Below, in pieces: positions 18,509 through 27,999 of a stretch of 45,069 nucleotides of DNA; position 1 is the first letter of the stretch, and each line of letters begins with the position of its first letter. The translations under genes and the position numbers were made by a program. Location of the stretch: positions 1 through 45,069 of the forward strand of contig JACCSP010000317.1 of NCBI GenBank assembly GCA_013812905.1, given 5' to 3'. This stretch comes from Pyrinomonadaceae bacterium. Lineage in GTDB: Bacteria; Acidobacteriota; Blastocatellia; Pyrinomonadales; Pyrinomonadaceae. Below the pieces are notes generated by a model that had not been told where the DNA came from, did not search any database, and saw only the letters and a program-made list of their open reading frames with translations.

Positions 18509-19318
18509 CTAACTGGCAACGCGGGCGAGGATTTCCCCAAACGTCTCCCGTTGGAATAACTTGATCTCAGTCGTCCGCACGAGTTCCAGCACTGAAAGAA
18601 AAGCCAGCACCAACTCGCGACGCGAACGCGCCCGCTCGAAAAACACTCGCAGGTTCAGTTCACCCGCCGACATTACCATGTTCCTCAGCCTCTCAATCAT
18701 TTCGGCCATCGACATCTCTTCGCGTTCGATCTCCAGCAGTACCTCGTCCTTATGTCGCGCCAAAATTTCCTGAAACACTTTGAGTAGATCGAAGGCACCC
18801 ACAACAACTTCTGGGTTGTTTTTATCGGTCTCCAATTCCGCCCGCTTGAATACAGCCCGCTCGACTGTTGCCCGCGACCAGAGCATCTGCGCCGCCGCCT
18901 TGTATTTTTGATACTCCAACAACTGATCAACCAACTCATGGCGCGGATCCGCTTCCTCTTTCTGCTCGGTGAACGGATCCCGGGGCAGGAGCATCTTGGT
19001 TTTAAGCTCGATCAACGTAGCAGCCATGACCAAGAAATCCCCTGCCACAGCCATGTCCAGATTCTGCATAACCTGCAAATAATGCAGGTATTCGTCCGTG
19101 ATGTGAGCAACAGGAATGTCGTAAATGCTCACCTGCTCCTGTCGTATCAAGTGCAGTAGCAAGTCCAGCGGGCCCTCAAATTCCCCCATGACGATATTAA
19201 GATCGTCACTGTGGCTATCGGCAACAAGCTCCGGCTTGGAACCCGCGACGTTTAAGGTTGCGGACAGGTTGACGTCTTCCCTAGTTCCCGGCTCAATTAA
19301 TTCCGGCGTTTCGTCCAT
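18509..19318 (-). CDS. scpA: Segregation and condensation protein ScpA
   Basis: FEGPLDLLLHLIRQEQVSIYDIPVAHITDEYLHYLQVMQNLDMAVAGDFLVMAATLIELKTKMLLP. Start MDETPEL at 19318. Confidence 0.95.
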   Translation of the reverse strand: MDETPELIEPGTREDVNLSATLNVAGSKPELVADSHSDDLNIVMGEFEGPLDLLLHLIRQEQVSIYDIPVAHITDEYLHYLQVMQNLDMAVAGDFLVMAATLIELKTKMLLPRDPFTEQKEEADPRHELVDQLLEYQKYKAAAQMLWSRATVERAVFKRAELETDKNNPEVVVGAFDLLKVFQEILARHKDEVLLEIEREEMSMAEMIERLRNMVMSAGELNLRVFFERARSRRELVLAFLSVLELVRTTEIKLFQRETFGEILARVAS

Positions 19319-19325
19319 GCTTTTG

Positions 19326-20327
19326 CTACTCGTCAGTGGTAGACGCTCCCACAATTCCCATTGCCGCGTAGGCGTTGGCGAGCGTAGTCCCGGCAATCTG
19401 CCTTGCTTTCTCGCGACCCTGGCGCAAAATGCGATTCAAATGTTCAGCCCCGATTCCTTTCACTTGGTCCTGAAAGGGTCGCAAAAACTCAACCGTAACA
19501 TCGGCTAGATTCTGCTTCAACTGGGCGTAACCCCTGCCGGCAAAACGGGATTCAATCTCAACAATCGGTTGACCGGTTAGCAGTTGGTAGATTGTCAACA
19601 GGTTCGTGATCGCCGGACGCGAGTTGTCGAATTTAATCTCCGTTCCAGAGTCAGTCACGGCGCGTTTGAACTTTCGGTTCACGGCGTCAGGATCGTCGAG
19701 CAGCATTACACACCCAGTCGCATCGTCGTCAGACTTGGACATCTTCTTCGTCGGATCCGAGAGTGACATTATGCGCGCGCCAACCTTCGGAATGTATGGC
19801 TCAGGCACGCGAAACGTGTCGCCAAAATCCCGGTTGAATCGCGTCGCGATATCACGTGTGAATTCAAGATGCTGCTTCTGATCATCTCCCACGGGTACAA
19901 GCTCTGTCTGGTAAAGCAGGATATCGGAGGCCATCAGAACCGGATAGTCAAACAAGCCGGCACTGACATTCTCACTTTGCTTACGCGACTTGTCCTTGAA
20001 TTGCGTCATCCGCTCGAGTTCAGACATGCGGGCCAAGCAGTTGAGAATCCAAGTCAACTCGGCGTGTTGCGGAACATCAGACTGCACGAAGATCGTTGAG
20101 ATTTCCGGATCGATCCCCACGGCCAGATAGATGCGCGCCAGTTCCCGCGTCTTCTCGGCAAGCACTTTGGGGTCTTGTGGGATAGTGATGGCGTGGAGAT
20201 TGACGATGCAGAAGAAGCTTTCGTACTCGTGTTGGAGTGTTACCCAATTGCGCAGCGCGCCTAGATAGTTCCCGAGATGTATGTTGCCGGTGGGCTGGGC
20301 GCCGCTAAAAATTCTCTTCATGGGCAA
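19326..20327 (-). CDS. trpS: Tryptophanyl-tRNA synthetase
   Basis: KRIFSGAQPTGNIHLGNYLGALRNWV, DYPVLMASDILLYQTELVPVGDDQKQHLEFTRDIA, KKMSKS. Confidence 0.97.
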   Translation of the reverse strand: MPMKRIFSGAQPTGNIHLGNYLGALRNWVTLQHEYESFFCIVNLHAITIPQDPKVLAEKTRELARIYLAVGIDPEISTIFVQSDVPQHAELTWILNCLARMSELERMTQFKDKSRKQSENVSAGLFDYPVLMASDILLYQTELVPVGDDQKQHLEFTRDIATRFNRDFGDTFRVPEPYIPKVGARIMSLSDPTKKMSKSDDDATGCVMLLDDPDAVNRKFKRAVTDSGTEIKFDNSRPAITNLLTIYQLLTGQPIVEIESRFAGRGYAQLKQNLADVTVEFLRPFQDQVKGIGAEHLNRILRQGREKARQIAGTTLANAYAAMGIVGASTTDE

Positions 20328-21029
20328 TCAAGAGAGACCAATCGTAAATGGGTAAGACACTACGGGCATAACAATTCGAAAGATAACTCCTAGAACACCT
20401 GTGAACACGGCAATAAAGAGGAGCAGGAAACCAAAGCGCTCAAGGGCCTCGAGGCTGGACTCGAAACTCGGTGGCAGTAGGCTTCCAAGAATCTTGCCGC
20501 CATCGAGGGGTGGAATCGGCAGCAGATTGAAGACAGCTAGGGCCACGTTAAGTCGGAACAGGCCCGTGAGCAAATTGGCGGCTCCCTCGGCAATTAGTGA
20601 TTGACTGTTCGTCACTGCCCCCAACCCGAGAAATGGATGCATTCTCAAACCCACCAAGTTCACTTCAAACAACCCACGCATCAAGATCCCGGCGCTAACG
20701 GCAATAATTGCATTGCAGATTACTCCCGCCGCCGAGACCCAGAAATTGGCTACCCGCTTGTTGCGCCACTTTAGCGGATTCACAGGAGTCGGGCGGGCCC
20801 AGCCGATTAAGGGGGCGCCGGTGAAAAACGAGATGGCCGGAAAAAGGAGAGTGCCGATTGGATCAACATGCGACGCCGGATTTAGACTTATACGACCCTG
20901 CAGGCGGGCAAGGTCATCACCGAACCTGTTTGACATCCAGGCGTGAGCAGACTCGTGAACAGATAAGGAAAAAACCAGCGCGACCATGTACAGTATGAAT
21001 TCGCCAATGGCGTTGCTGTCGATACCCAT
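20328..21029 (-). CDS. Site-2 protease family (M50) membrane peptidase
   Basis: SVHESAHAWMSNRFGDDLARLQGRISLNPASHVDPIGTLLFP...NLLPIPPLDGGKIL. Confidence 0.93.
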   Translation of the reverse strand: MGIDSNAIGEFILYMVALVFSLSVHESAHAWMSNRFGDDLARLQGRISLNPASHVDPIGTLLFPAISFFTGAPLIGWARPTPVNPLKWRNKRVANFWVSAAGVICNAIIAVSAGILMRGLFEVNLVGLRMHPFLGLGAVTNSQSLIAEGAANLLTGLFRLNVALAVFNLLPIPPLDGGKILGSLLPPSFESSLEALERFGFLLLFIAVFTGVLGVIFRIVMPVVSYPFTIGLS

Positions 21030-21208
21030 TAGCTCAGCGGTGACAAAGTTAGTGATAAGTACATTTCGCTCACACTAACATGGCCCTTATGACGTGTCAA
21101 AAACTGAAAATCTTGCCGTCGCGGCCCGTAAGAATCAACCAAGACTACATGAGGTACCGATTCATTTAATATCTTAGATTGGGCCGGCAATCCAAAATTG
21201 AATTAGCA

Positions 21209-22255
21209 CTAACCAAGAAGCGTGCCGTTAATCCCCAAAGATAAACTGTAAACTGAGTCATTAGAAGCTACAACCAAATCACCCCTTGAACTAAATACTA
21301 GTCCGACCAGGTTCATTCCGGCGGCAAACAATTCCGCATCTCCTTCTGAAGATATACGCACGATGCCGCGGCGTCCTTTAAGTGCGGCGGCGAGATAGAG
21401 ATTGCCCCGGTCGTCGAAAGCGAGTCCCTGAGGCCGTCCCAGACCTTTATAGAAAACCCCAACCTCGCCCTGCTGATCGATGCGATATATAGAATCGAAG
21501 CTGGTTACCGATGGTCCGGTCACGTAGAGCGCATGCTCGGGGCCGAAAGCGAGGTGGTAAGCGGACACTGATGGCTCAAGATGGACCCATGCCTTCTCTT
21601 CGCCGATAGCGTTGACCTTGTAAATTGTCCCGGTGCGGTCGCCTACGTACATCGTTCCGGCGCTATCGAAGGCCATTCCTGTCGCAATTCCAAGATTTCT
21701 GACAAAGGCTACCGCTTCCCTAGACGGGTTGACGCGGTACACGGTGCCCTCCACGCGACTGGTAACGAACATCTGTCCGGCCTCATCAAATGCGATTGCT
21801 GTGGGGTTGGTGATGTCACCGGAGAATTCACTAACTTCGCCATTCAATTCTATACGAAACAGCGACACCGGCAGCTGCTCGCCGCGTGAGCCTGAGCGGG
21901 TTACGAAGAGAGCTCCGTCCTCGGGATCAAAAGCAGGATTCGTCACCGGATGAAGGTCTTCAGCGATTCTCTTACCTATTACAAAGGTCGCTGGCGGGCT
22001 CCGCTGGCCCGGACTCTCCAGAATTACTTCCGCGGATCCACCCTGTTTGAGCTCAGGCACGAGGGCGACCACGCGGCGGGGACCCAGGGCCACAATGTGA
22101 GCCCGTTCGGTCCCAAACCAAACCACACATCTAGCGGGATTGCCAGTGTCGAAGCCGTCACACTCAATAGTGACTTCGCCGCCAGCAATTCCAGACTTGG
22201 GGGTTATCCTGATAGTTGGTCCTGGGCTACTCATACCGAAGTAAACCTGCCGCAT
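21209..22255 (-). CDS. IPT/TIG-domain plus NHL/SMP-30-like beta-propeller protein
   Basis: PTIRITPKSGIAGGEVTIECDGFD then propeller repeats (NPTAIAFDEAGQMFVTSRVEGTVYRVN, IATGMAFDSAGTMYVGDRTGTIYKVN, RPQGLAFDDRGNLYLAAAL). ATG 22255 has a GGAG SD; no signal peptide evident. Confidence 0.85.
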   Translation of the reverse strand: MRQVYFGMSSPGPTIRITPKSGIAGGEVTIECDGFDTGNPARCVVWFGTERAHIVALGPRRVVALVPELKQGGSAEVILESPGQRSPPATFVIGKRIAEDLHPVTNPAFDPEDGALFVTRSGSRGEQLPVSLFRIELNGEVSEFSGDITNPTAIAFDEAGQMFVTSRVEGTVYRVNPSREAVAFVRNLGIATGMAFDSAGTMYVGDRTGTIYKVNAIGEEKAWVHLEPSVSAYHLAFGPEHALYVTGPSVTSFDSIYRIDQQGEVGVFYKGLGRPQGLAFDDRGNLYLAAALKGRRGIVRISSEGDAELFAAGMNLVGLVFSSRGDLVVASNDSVYSLSLGINGTLLG

Positions 22256-22424
22256 ACTGGGCTCCGCGGCATAATCCAACCCAACCACCACTTGGTAAGG
22301 GCTTGAAGGTAAAACGAAAGGCTTTTCAATGATACGACGCCGTGACAGGCATGTCTAACGTTGACCACTTGGCCGATTCTCGCTACTGAAGCGCAATAGA
22401 CCCATGTTTGCATCTCTACGGCTA

Positions 22425-22433
22425 TGTTATAAT
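22425..22433 (+). promoter_or_regulatory. Extended -10 promoter (TGTTATAAT), probably for hflX
   Basis: Perfect TATAAT at 22428-22433 with TG at 22425-22426; weak -35. Leaves a leader of about 220 nt before hflX. Confidence 0.5.
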
Positions 22434-22661
22434 CGCCCCGCTAAAGCGGCTCCCGTGGGTCTCGATAACTTTTGTTAACGAGTGTTTTTCGAGAAACGTG
22501 AAGTTCGCAATCCCGAATGGTAATGCTCAAGCGAATAAGCGAAGCGACCTCGCAGAGCAACATCAAAGAAGATTTACGGGCGTTCGAAATCCACCGCTCG
22601 CGCCAATCCCACTGTATCTTCAACGCACCGCGATTTCCGGTTACATTTAAGAGGATCGCTC

Positions 22662-24437
22662 GTGTTGCGTTCAATATTTGTGGTCCAAGGCAGGAGAGGA
22701 GCAATTTCGATTAGTCGCGTATTGGGAAACACTTTGGGTCTAAAGCCCAATCAGCTGCGCCGCATAGAAAAACTCTACACGCGGCGTATCCCGCCGAACC
22801 AGATTCTGACCGCCGAATTTGCCCGGCAGATAGCAGAACTTTCGCACGAGATACGCAGGCAGATTGGTGTCCTTATAGATCGCAAGGGCCATATCGAACA
22901 CGTTATGGTAGGCGATAACCGGGGCATCGAATTGCCTGACTTCAAGCGTATCCGCGTGGCCACCGGCCGCTTCCGCGGGCTCCGCTGTGTTCATACGCAT
23001 CTGCGCGGCGAAGACCTAACCCAGGATGACTTGACCGATCTGGCATTGTTGCGCCTGGATCTAATGGCGGCGATCGACGTAGATCGGGAGACAGCTCTTC
23101 CGGGCCTCATACGAGTTGCACACTTGCTACCCATGCACGCAGGTGAACTCCAACAAATGAACTGGTCTGAGGCCTATGCTTTTCTTGAGCCGAGGATACC
23201 TTCCCAACTGGATCTGGATTTCCTTGCCTTAATCAATTCACTCGAGGATGAAATGGCGCGGAATCGTCGCGTCTCCCACCGGGCCGAGATTAGAGAGCGC
23301 ACGATTCTGGTCGGAGTTACCACTGGTGCATTATCAGATGCTGAAGAATCGATGGCCGAGCTTTCCGAACTGGCAACCTCCGCCGGAGTTGTTGTGCAAG
23401 ACAAGATTATCCAACGACGGCAGGCAATCGATCCTCGTACCGTCCTGGGCCGAGGCAAGCTTGATGAACTTCTGATTCGTGCCCTTCAGCTGGGAGCTGA
23501 CATGCTCGTCTTCGATCGTGAACTGGCGCCTGCGCAAGTCAAGTCGCTTTCGGAGGCCACTGACTTGAAAATCATCGACCGTCCGCAATTGATCCTCGAC
23601 ATCTTTGCGCAAAGGGCGCAATCACGAGAAGGGAAGATTCAGGTGGAGCTGGCGCAGTTGAAATATCTATTGCCCCGACTCATCACTGGTCAGGACTCGG
23701 CCTTTTCCCGTCTCGCGGGCGGCATAGGCGGAAGGGGCCCGGGCGAGACAAAGTTGGAGACCGATCGCCGCCGAGTGCGCGATCGCATTCATCGCCTGGA
23801 GAGGGAGATCGAGGCGCAGCGACAAAGGCGTCAGGAGCGCCGCAAAGGAAGAACCCGGAATGGACTGCCAATCGTTTCGATAGTCGGCTACACAAATGCG
23901 GGTAAGTCGACATTACTTAATACGCTCACGGCCAGCAACGTTCGCGCCGAACAGCGAATGTTTGCGACGCTGGATCCAACTTCGAGGCGACTTCGTTTGC
24001 CCCGCGAGCAGGAACTGATCATTAATGACACGGTAGGTTTCATACGTGACCTGCCGCCCGATCTCCTCTCTGCCTTTCGCGCTACCTTGGAAGAAATTAG
24101 TGAGAGCAGACTGCTGATTCACCTGGTAGATGCCTCGAATCCACGCTTCGTTCAACAGATGGAATCCGTCGAAAGAATTCTGAGACAGCTCCAACTAGCG
24201 GAGATACCCACTGTCCTGGCTTTGAATAAGGCGGACTTGGTAGATGCGCATACCATGCAGGCGGTTTTCAGGCAGGTTACTCAGGATGGTATGAGAGATG
24301 CCGTCGTGATCTCCGCCACAGACGCTCGATTGATTGCGCCATTATTCGAAAAGGTAGGCGCGGTCCTGGCCCGCAATTTGACGCGGCTTCCCCACGAACA
24401 AGATCGCGAAGCCAAGCAGCGCTTTCGAATCGCCTAA
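22662..24437 (+). CDS. hflX: GTPase HflX with an additional N-terminal domain
   Basis: GGIGGRGPGETKLETDRRRVRDRI...IVSIVGYTNAGKSTLLNTLT, LDPTSRRLRLPREQELIINDTVGFIRDLPPDLLSAFRATLEE, ALNKADL. N-terminal ~180-aa region precedes the canonical HflX domain. Confidence 0.95.
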   Translation: MLRSIFVVQGRRGAISISRVLGNTLGLKPNQLRRIEKLYTRRIPPNQILTAEFARQIAELSHEIRRQIGVLIDRKGHIEHVMVGDNRGIELPDFKRIRVATGRFRGLRCVHTHLRGEDLTQDDLTDLALLRLDLMAAIDVDRETALPGLIRVAHLLPMHAGELQQMNWSEAYAFLEPRIPSQLDLDFLALINSLEDEMARNRRVSHRAEIRERTILVGVTTGALSDAEESMAELSELATSAGVVVQDKIIQRRQAIDPRTVLGRGKLDELLIRALQLGADMLVFDRELAPAQVKSLSEATDLKIIDRPQLILDIFAQRAQSREGKIQVELAQLKYLLPRLITGQDSAFSRLAGGIGGRGPGETKLETDRRRVRDRIHRLEREIEAQRQRRQERRKGRTRNGLPIVSIVGYTNAGKSTLLNTLTASNVRAEQRMFATLDPTSRRLRLPREQELIINDTVGFIRDLPPDLLSAFRATLEEISESRLLIHLVDASNPRFVQQMESVERILRQLQLAEIPTVLALNKADLVDAHTMQAVFRQVTQDGMRDAVVISATDARLIAPLFEKVGAVLARNLTRLPHEQDREAKQRFRIA

Positions 24438-24444
24438 GACAACA

Positions 24445-26835
24445 ATGGGCCTCCGTCCCCGATTTACAACTCCACTGACTCGAGCGCGAGACGCCGTCGC
24501 GCGTTACGTGGTACGCCCCTTTGACGTATTTGAACCTCGGACTCGTCTGCTCGTTGGCTTCGGCTTCCTAGTAATAGTCACCACGCTGTTGCTCTTCAGC
24601 GGCTACTCATCTGGCTTTTCAGAGGTTTATAAAGAAGGGGAGATCGTCCGGAGGACGGTCCTGGCCCCGGCTGACATCACCATTACTGACATTCTTGAGA
24701 CAGAGAAGCGCCGTGAAATTGCCAGAGAGAGCACTCGTCCTGTTTTTAACTTTGATTCTACTCGGGGCACCAGTTCCGCTCAGAGCTTTCGAGCTGCGTG
24801 GGATGATCTAAAACACCAGGTGGAGTCAAAGACCGATGGCAACCAGCACCCAACTTGGAGCGGGGCAGGAGGCGCAGCCGTCGCCCGCGCAATTATTGCT
24901 CACCGTTTTGATCACGCCGAGCTCGAACTCCTGACAACACTGATTCGTGAGATCGGCGGCGGTTACATTTATGACGATGGCGACTCAGACCGACTTAAGC
25001 AGGAGATTGTGCTGGTTGATGTGCGCAACCCGGCCGCGCAGATGATCCTCCCGGCTCCCCGCACCCGCATGACACCGCTTACAGCAATCCGCCGCAATTT
25101 GGAACTGCGTGTTTTGAATCTTCACGGGTGGTCCCAGGAGGAGAAAACTGCTCTAGTCGAGGCGATGGTGCCTCTCATCCGCCCAAACGTGGTGCTAGAC
25201 CAAACAGCCACGGCAACCGCAAGAGAAACGCAAGCCAATGAAATTCGCGAGAGTATGATTTCGCTTAAGAGGAATCAAATAATAGCCCGCGAGGGAGAAC
25301 CCGTATCGCCAGGAATGCTCGCACAGTTTGCCGCGATTAAAAGCGCCGGTCACTCCGGCAGACCCTGGCACCACTTGGCGGGACTGCTGCTTATCGTCTT
25401 TGCCATCTATTGGTCGGTCTGGAAGTTTACGGAGCACAGAAGCTACGGGGCAGTGTTGGCGTTATCAAAGCGCAGGGCGTTTGCGCTTGTTGGTTCGGCT
25501 ATCGTCGTCGAGACTGCTCTGATGCGGGTAGGAGTTATCTTTGGCGACAGTGTTTCGGCGCGAATGGTCAGCCTACCGTTCAACGAACCCACGATCTGGA
25601 ATTTTGCAATTCCCTTCGCAGCGGCTGCGCTCCTCGTAGCGATGCTCGTTGATACCCAACTAGCATTTCTCACGGGTATTGTTACTGCGCTTTTTGCGGG
25701 AATGTTGGCCCCGAGTGGAATTCAAATTGCAGTTTACGCGATGATTTCGTGTTCGGCAGCTATTTACGGAATCGGTCGGTATCGAGAACGTCAGTCAGTC
25801 ACATTGGCGGGACTCTTCACTGGGGGTGCAAACGTGGTGATGGCCCTTGGCTTGATCGCTTATACCGAGCAGCCTTTTCATCCCAACACTTTTCTACTCG
25901 CAGTCGGCTGCGGCTTCGCGGGCGGCCTTCTGACGGCCATCTTTGCCGCAGGAGGATTGCCGATAAATGAATCCCTCTTCGGCATTCTTACAGACGTCAA
26001 GCTTCTGGAGCTTTCCAACGCTGATCTACCGGTACTGGGCCAACTGGCATTGCGTGCTCCCGGTACGAACCAACACTCTCATGCCGTAGGTCAACTCGCA
26101 GAGGATGCTTGTCGAGCAGTGGGAGCTAACCCTCTCCTGGCCCGTATTGGAGCGCTTTATCACGATATCGGGAAGCTAGCAGCACCTGAGTATTTTGTGG
26201 AAAACCAGCAGGGTGAGAACCCACACGACCATCTTCGGCCTACTCAGAGCGCCAAAATCATCACTAGCCACGTGACTTATGGGTCAAGGCTTGCCAAAGA
26301 GATTAGCCTGCCAAAACAGATAGCCGACTTTATTCCACAGCACCACGGCACACGGACGCTTCATTTTTTCCTGCGCAAAGCTCAGGCCCAGGCAAAACCT
26401 GGGGAAACGGTTGATGAGAAGGACTTTCGTTACCCTGGTCCGAAACCTGAATTCAAGGAAACCGCGATCATGATGCTGGCGGATTCCTGCGAGGCGGCGG
26501 CGCGGTCGCTGGCGCGTCCTGACCCCGAAAATATTCGCACTATTGTGGGTAAGATTGTCGATGCCATCGTGAGCGATGGGCAACTTGACAACTGCGACCT
26601 GACCCTTCGTGAACTCACAACCATCAGGGAAGCAATGATCAGCGCCTTGACCGCGATCTATCACGCGCGCGTCGACTATCCCGGCTTTAATCCACCGCGG
26701 ATACCTGCTCCAATATCGTCACTCCCGCAGGCCAACATCGACAGCGACGAGCGCAATAACCTATCCGAAGTACCGATAAACGAGAGTGGCGAAGCTGAAG
26801 ACGAAGCGATCACCCGCCAAGTGGCAAAACGCTAG
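24445..26835 (+). CDS. 7TM-HD (PgpH/YqfF-like) membrane phosphohydrolase
   Basis: TM segments plus HD motifs HAVGQLAEDACRAVGANPLLARIGALYHDIGKLAAPEYFVENQ, IADFIPQHHGTRTLHFFL, IMMLADSCEAAARSL. Confidence 0.94.
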   Translation: MGLRPRFTTPLTRARDAVARYVVRPFDVFEPRTRLLVGFGFLVIVTTLLLFSGYSSGFSEVYKEGEIVRRTVLAPADITITDILETEKRREIARESTRPVFNFDSTRGTSSAQSFRAAWDDLKHQVESKTDGNQHPTWSGAGGAAVARAIIAHRFDHAELELLTTLIREIGGGYIYDDGDSDRLKQEIVLVDVRNPAAQMILPAPRTRMTPLTAIRRNLELRVLNLHGWSQEEKTALVEAMVPLIRPNVVLDQTATATARETQANEIRESMISLKRNQIIAREGEPVSPGMLAQFAAIKSAGHSGRPWHHLAGLLLIVFAIYWSVWKFTEHRSYGAVLALSKRRAFALVGSAIVVETALMRVGVIFGDSVSARMVSLPFNEPTIWNFAIPFAAAALLVAMLVDTQLAFLTGIVTALFAGMLAPSGIQIAVYAMISCSAAIYGIGRYRERQSVTLAGLFTGGANVVMALGLIAYTEQPFHPNTFLLAVGCGFAGGLLTAIFAAGGLPINESLFGILTDVKLLELSNADLPVLGQLALRAPGTNQHSHAVGQLAEDACRAVGANPLLARIGALYHDIGKLAAPEYFVENQQGENPHDHLRPTQSAKIITSHVTYGSRLAKEISLPKQIADFIPQHHGTRTLHFFLRKAQAQAKPGETVDEKDFRYPGPKPEFKETAIMMLADSCEAAARSLARPDPENIRTIVGKIVDAIVSDGQLDNCDLTLRELTTIREAMISALTAIYHARVDYPGFNPPRIPAPISSLPQANIDSDERNNLSEVPINESGEAEDEAITRQVAKR

Positions 26836-26871
26836 AACCAATTCTTGTTAAAGTGCGGCTTAAGTTCCCGA

Positions 26872-27369
26872 TCAGAATTGTCCGTGTAGTTTGTGGTAAG
26901 TAGTAACGAGATCTTCCGGCAAGACTCGCGTGTCGCCCACCGAAGACATGAAGTTGGAATCGCCAATCCAGCGCGGCAAAATGTGAACATGAATGTGGTC
27001 CACAATCCCGGCGCCGGCGGCGGCACCCAGATTCATTCCAATATTATATCCCGCGGGTTGGTAGACTTCGCGAAGCGCGGTCTGTGCACGTTTGGTCAGA
27101 TCCATCATCTCGTTAGTCGTGCTGCTGGGCGTGGCGTCGAGAACACTGACGTGCTCGTAGGGGACGATTAGCAAGTGGCCCGGGATGTAGGGATAGATGT
27201 TGAGCACAACGAAATTGTGCTCGGCTCGATACAAGACGAAGTTCTTCTCATCTTGGCTGGAATCACGTTGGATCCTGCAGAAAACACACCCGCCCCGCTC
27301 TGACTCAGCGCTGCTGCCAGCGGCGATGTACTCACTGCGCCAGGGACTCCACAGCCTATCCAAGATCAA
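26872..27369 (-). CDS. HIT domain protein
   Basis: LWSPWRSEYI...CVFCRI...IYPYIPGHLLIVPYEHVSVL...AGAGIVDHIHVHILPRW (HxHxH). Confidence 0.95.
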   Translation of the reverse strand: MILDRLWSPWRSEYIAAGSSAESERGGCVFCRIQRDSSQDEKNFVLYRAEHNFVVLNIYPYIPGHLLIVPYEHVSVLDATPSSTTNEMMDLTKRAQTALREVYQPAGYNIGMNLGAAAGAGIVDHIHVHILPRWIGDSNFMSSVGDTRVLPEDLVTTYHKLHGQF

Positions 27370-27389
27370 TTACCTCGAGTTTGTGAATC

Positions 27390-27743
27390 TTAGAAGATCG
27401 GTGGCAGGCGGGTATCATCCGGGTTGTTGACCGAGGACGCGTCCGGGGACGTGGTAGCCGGGGGACCATCGTCATTGATCAACTCTTTGAGTTCCTTACC
27501 CGGTTTGAAATAGGGAACCCGCTTGGCGGGGATATTAACAGGATCTCCGGTCTTGGGATTGCGACCGCGGCGTGCGCCCCGTTCACGCACTCGAAAACTA
27601 CCGAATCCACGAAGTTCGATCTTCTCGCCTTGATTCAATGTTTCAATGATGCTCTCGAAGACAATTTCTACTAAGCGCTCGGCATCTTTTTTCGTAAGTT
27701 CCGCCGCCCTCGCAACGTCTTCAACGAGTTCCGCTTTTGTCAT
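27390..27743 (-). CDS. HU/IHF family DNA-binding protein
   Basis: MTKAELVEDVARAAELTKKDAERLVEIVFESIIETLNQGEKIELRGFGSFRVRERGARRGRNPKTGDPVNIPAKRVPYFKPGKELKELI. Confidence 0.97.
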   Translation of the reverse strand: MTKAELVEDVARAAELTKKDAERLVEIVFESIIETLNQGEKIELRGFGSFRVRERGARRGRNPKTGDPVNIPAKRVPYFKPGKELKELINDDGPPATTSPDASSVNNPDDTRLPPIF

Positions 27744-27918
27744 GCATCACCTCAGAATTAGGTAAGATCCCTTGGCCCCGGCGAATAGATACGAAAGCGA
27801 ATTTCAAGGTAAAGTGTGGTGAGTTAGTGATGGTCAGTACACTATCAGAAAATGGTTAACCCCAGCAAGAGGATTAATTCGGTGAGTTAAGCGGCTGAAC
27901 AATCACCGACCGCTTGAA

Positions 27919-27961
27919 GCCCCGCCAGATCAATTTGTGTATTTTGGATCGTGTGCGGGGC
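27919..27961 (-). terminator. Candidate hairpin terminator downstream of rpsA
   Basis: GCCCCGC (27919-27925) / GCGGGGC (27955-27961), inner GATC/GATC pairing; located just after the rpsA stop. Confidence 0.5.
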
Positions 27962-27999
27962 AGCGATTACGCGCTGAGTCCTATTCTCTCTCTCTCTGA

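Noticed and set aside
8482-21029. Treating the long minus-strand gene run as one novel operon system
   Set aside because: Genes are ordinary housekeeping families with gaps, repeats and probable internal promoters; co-direction alone does not support a novel system.
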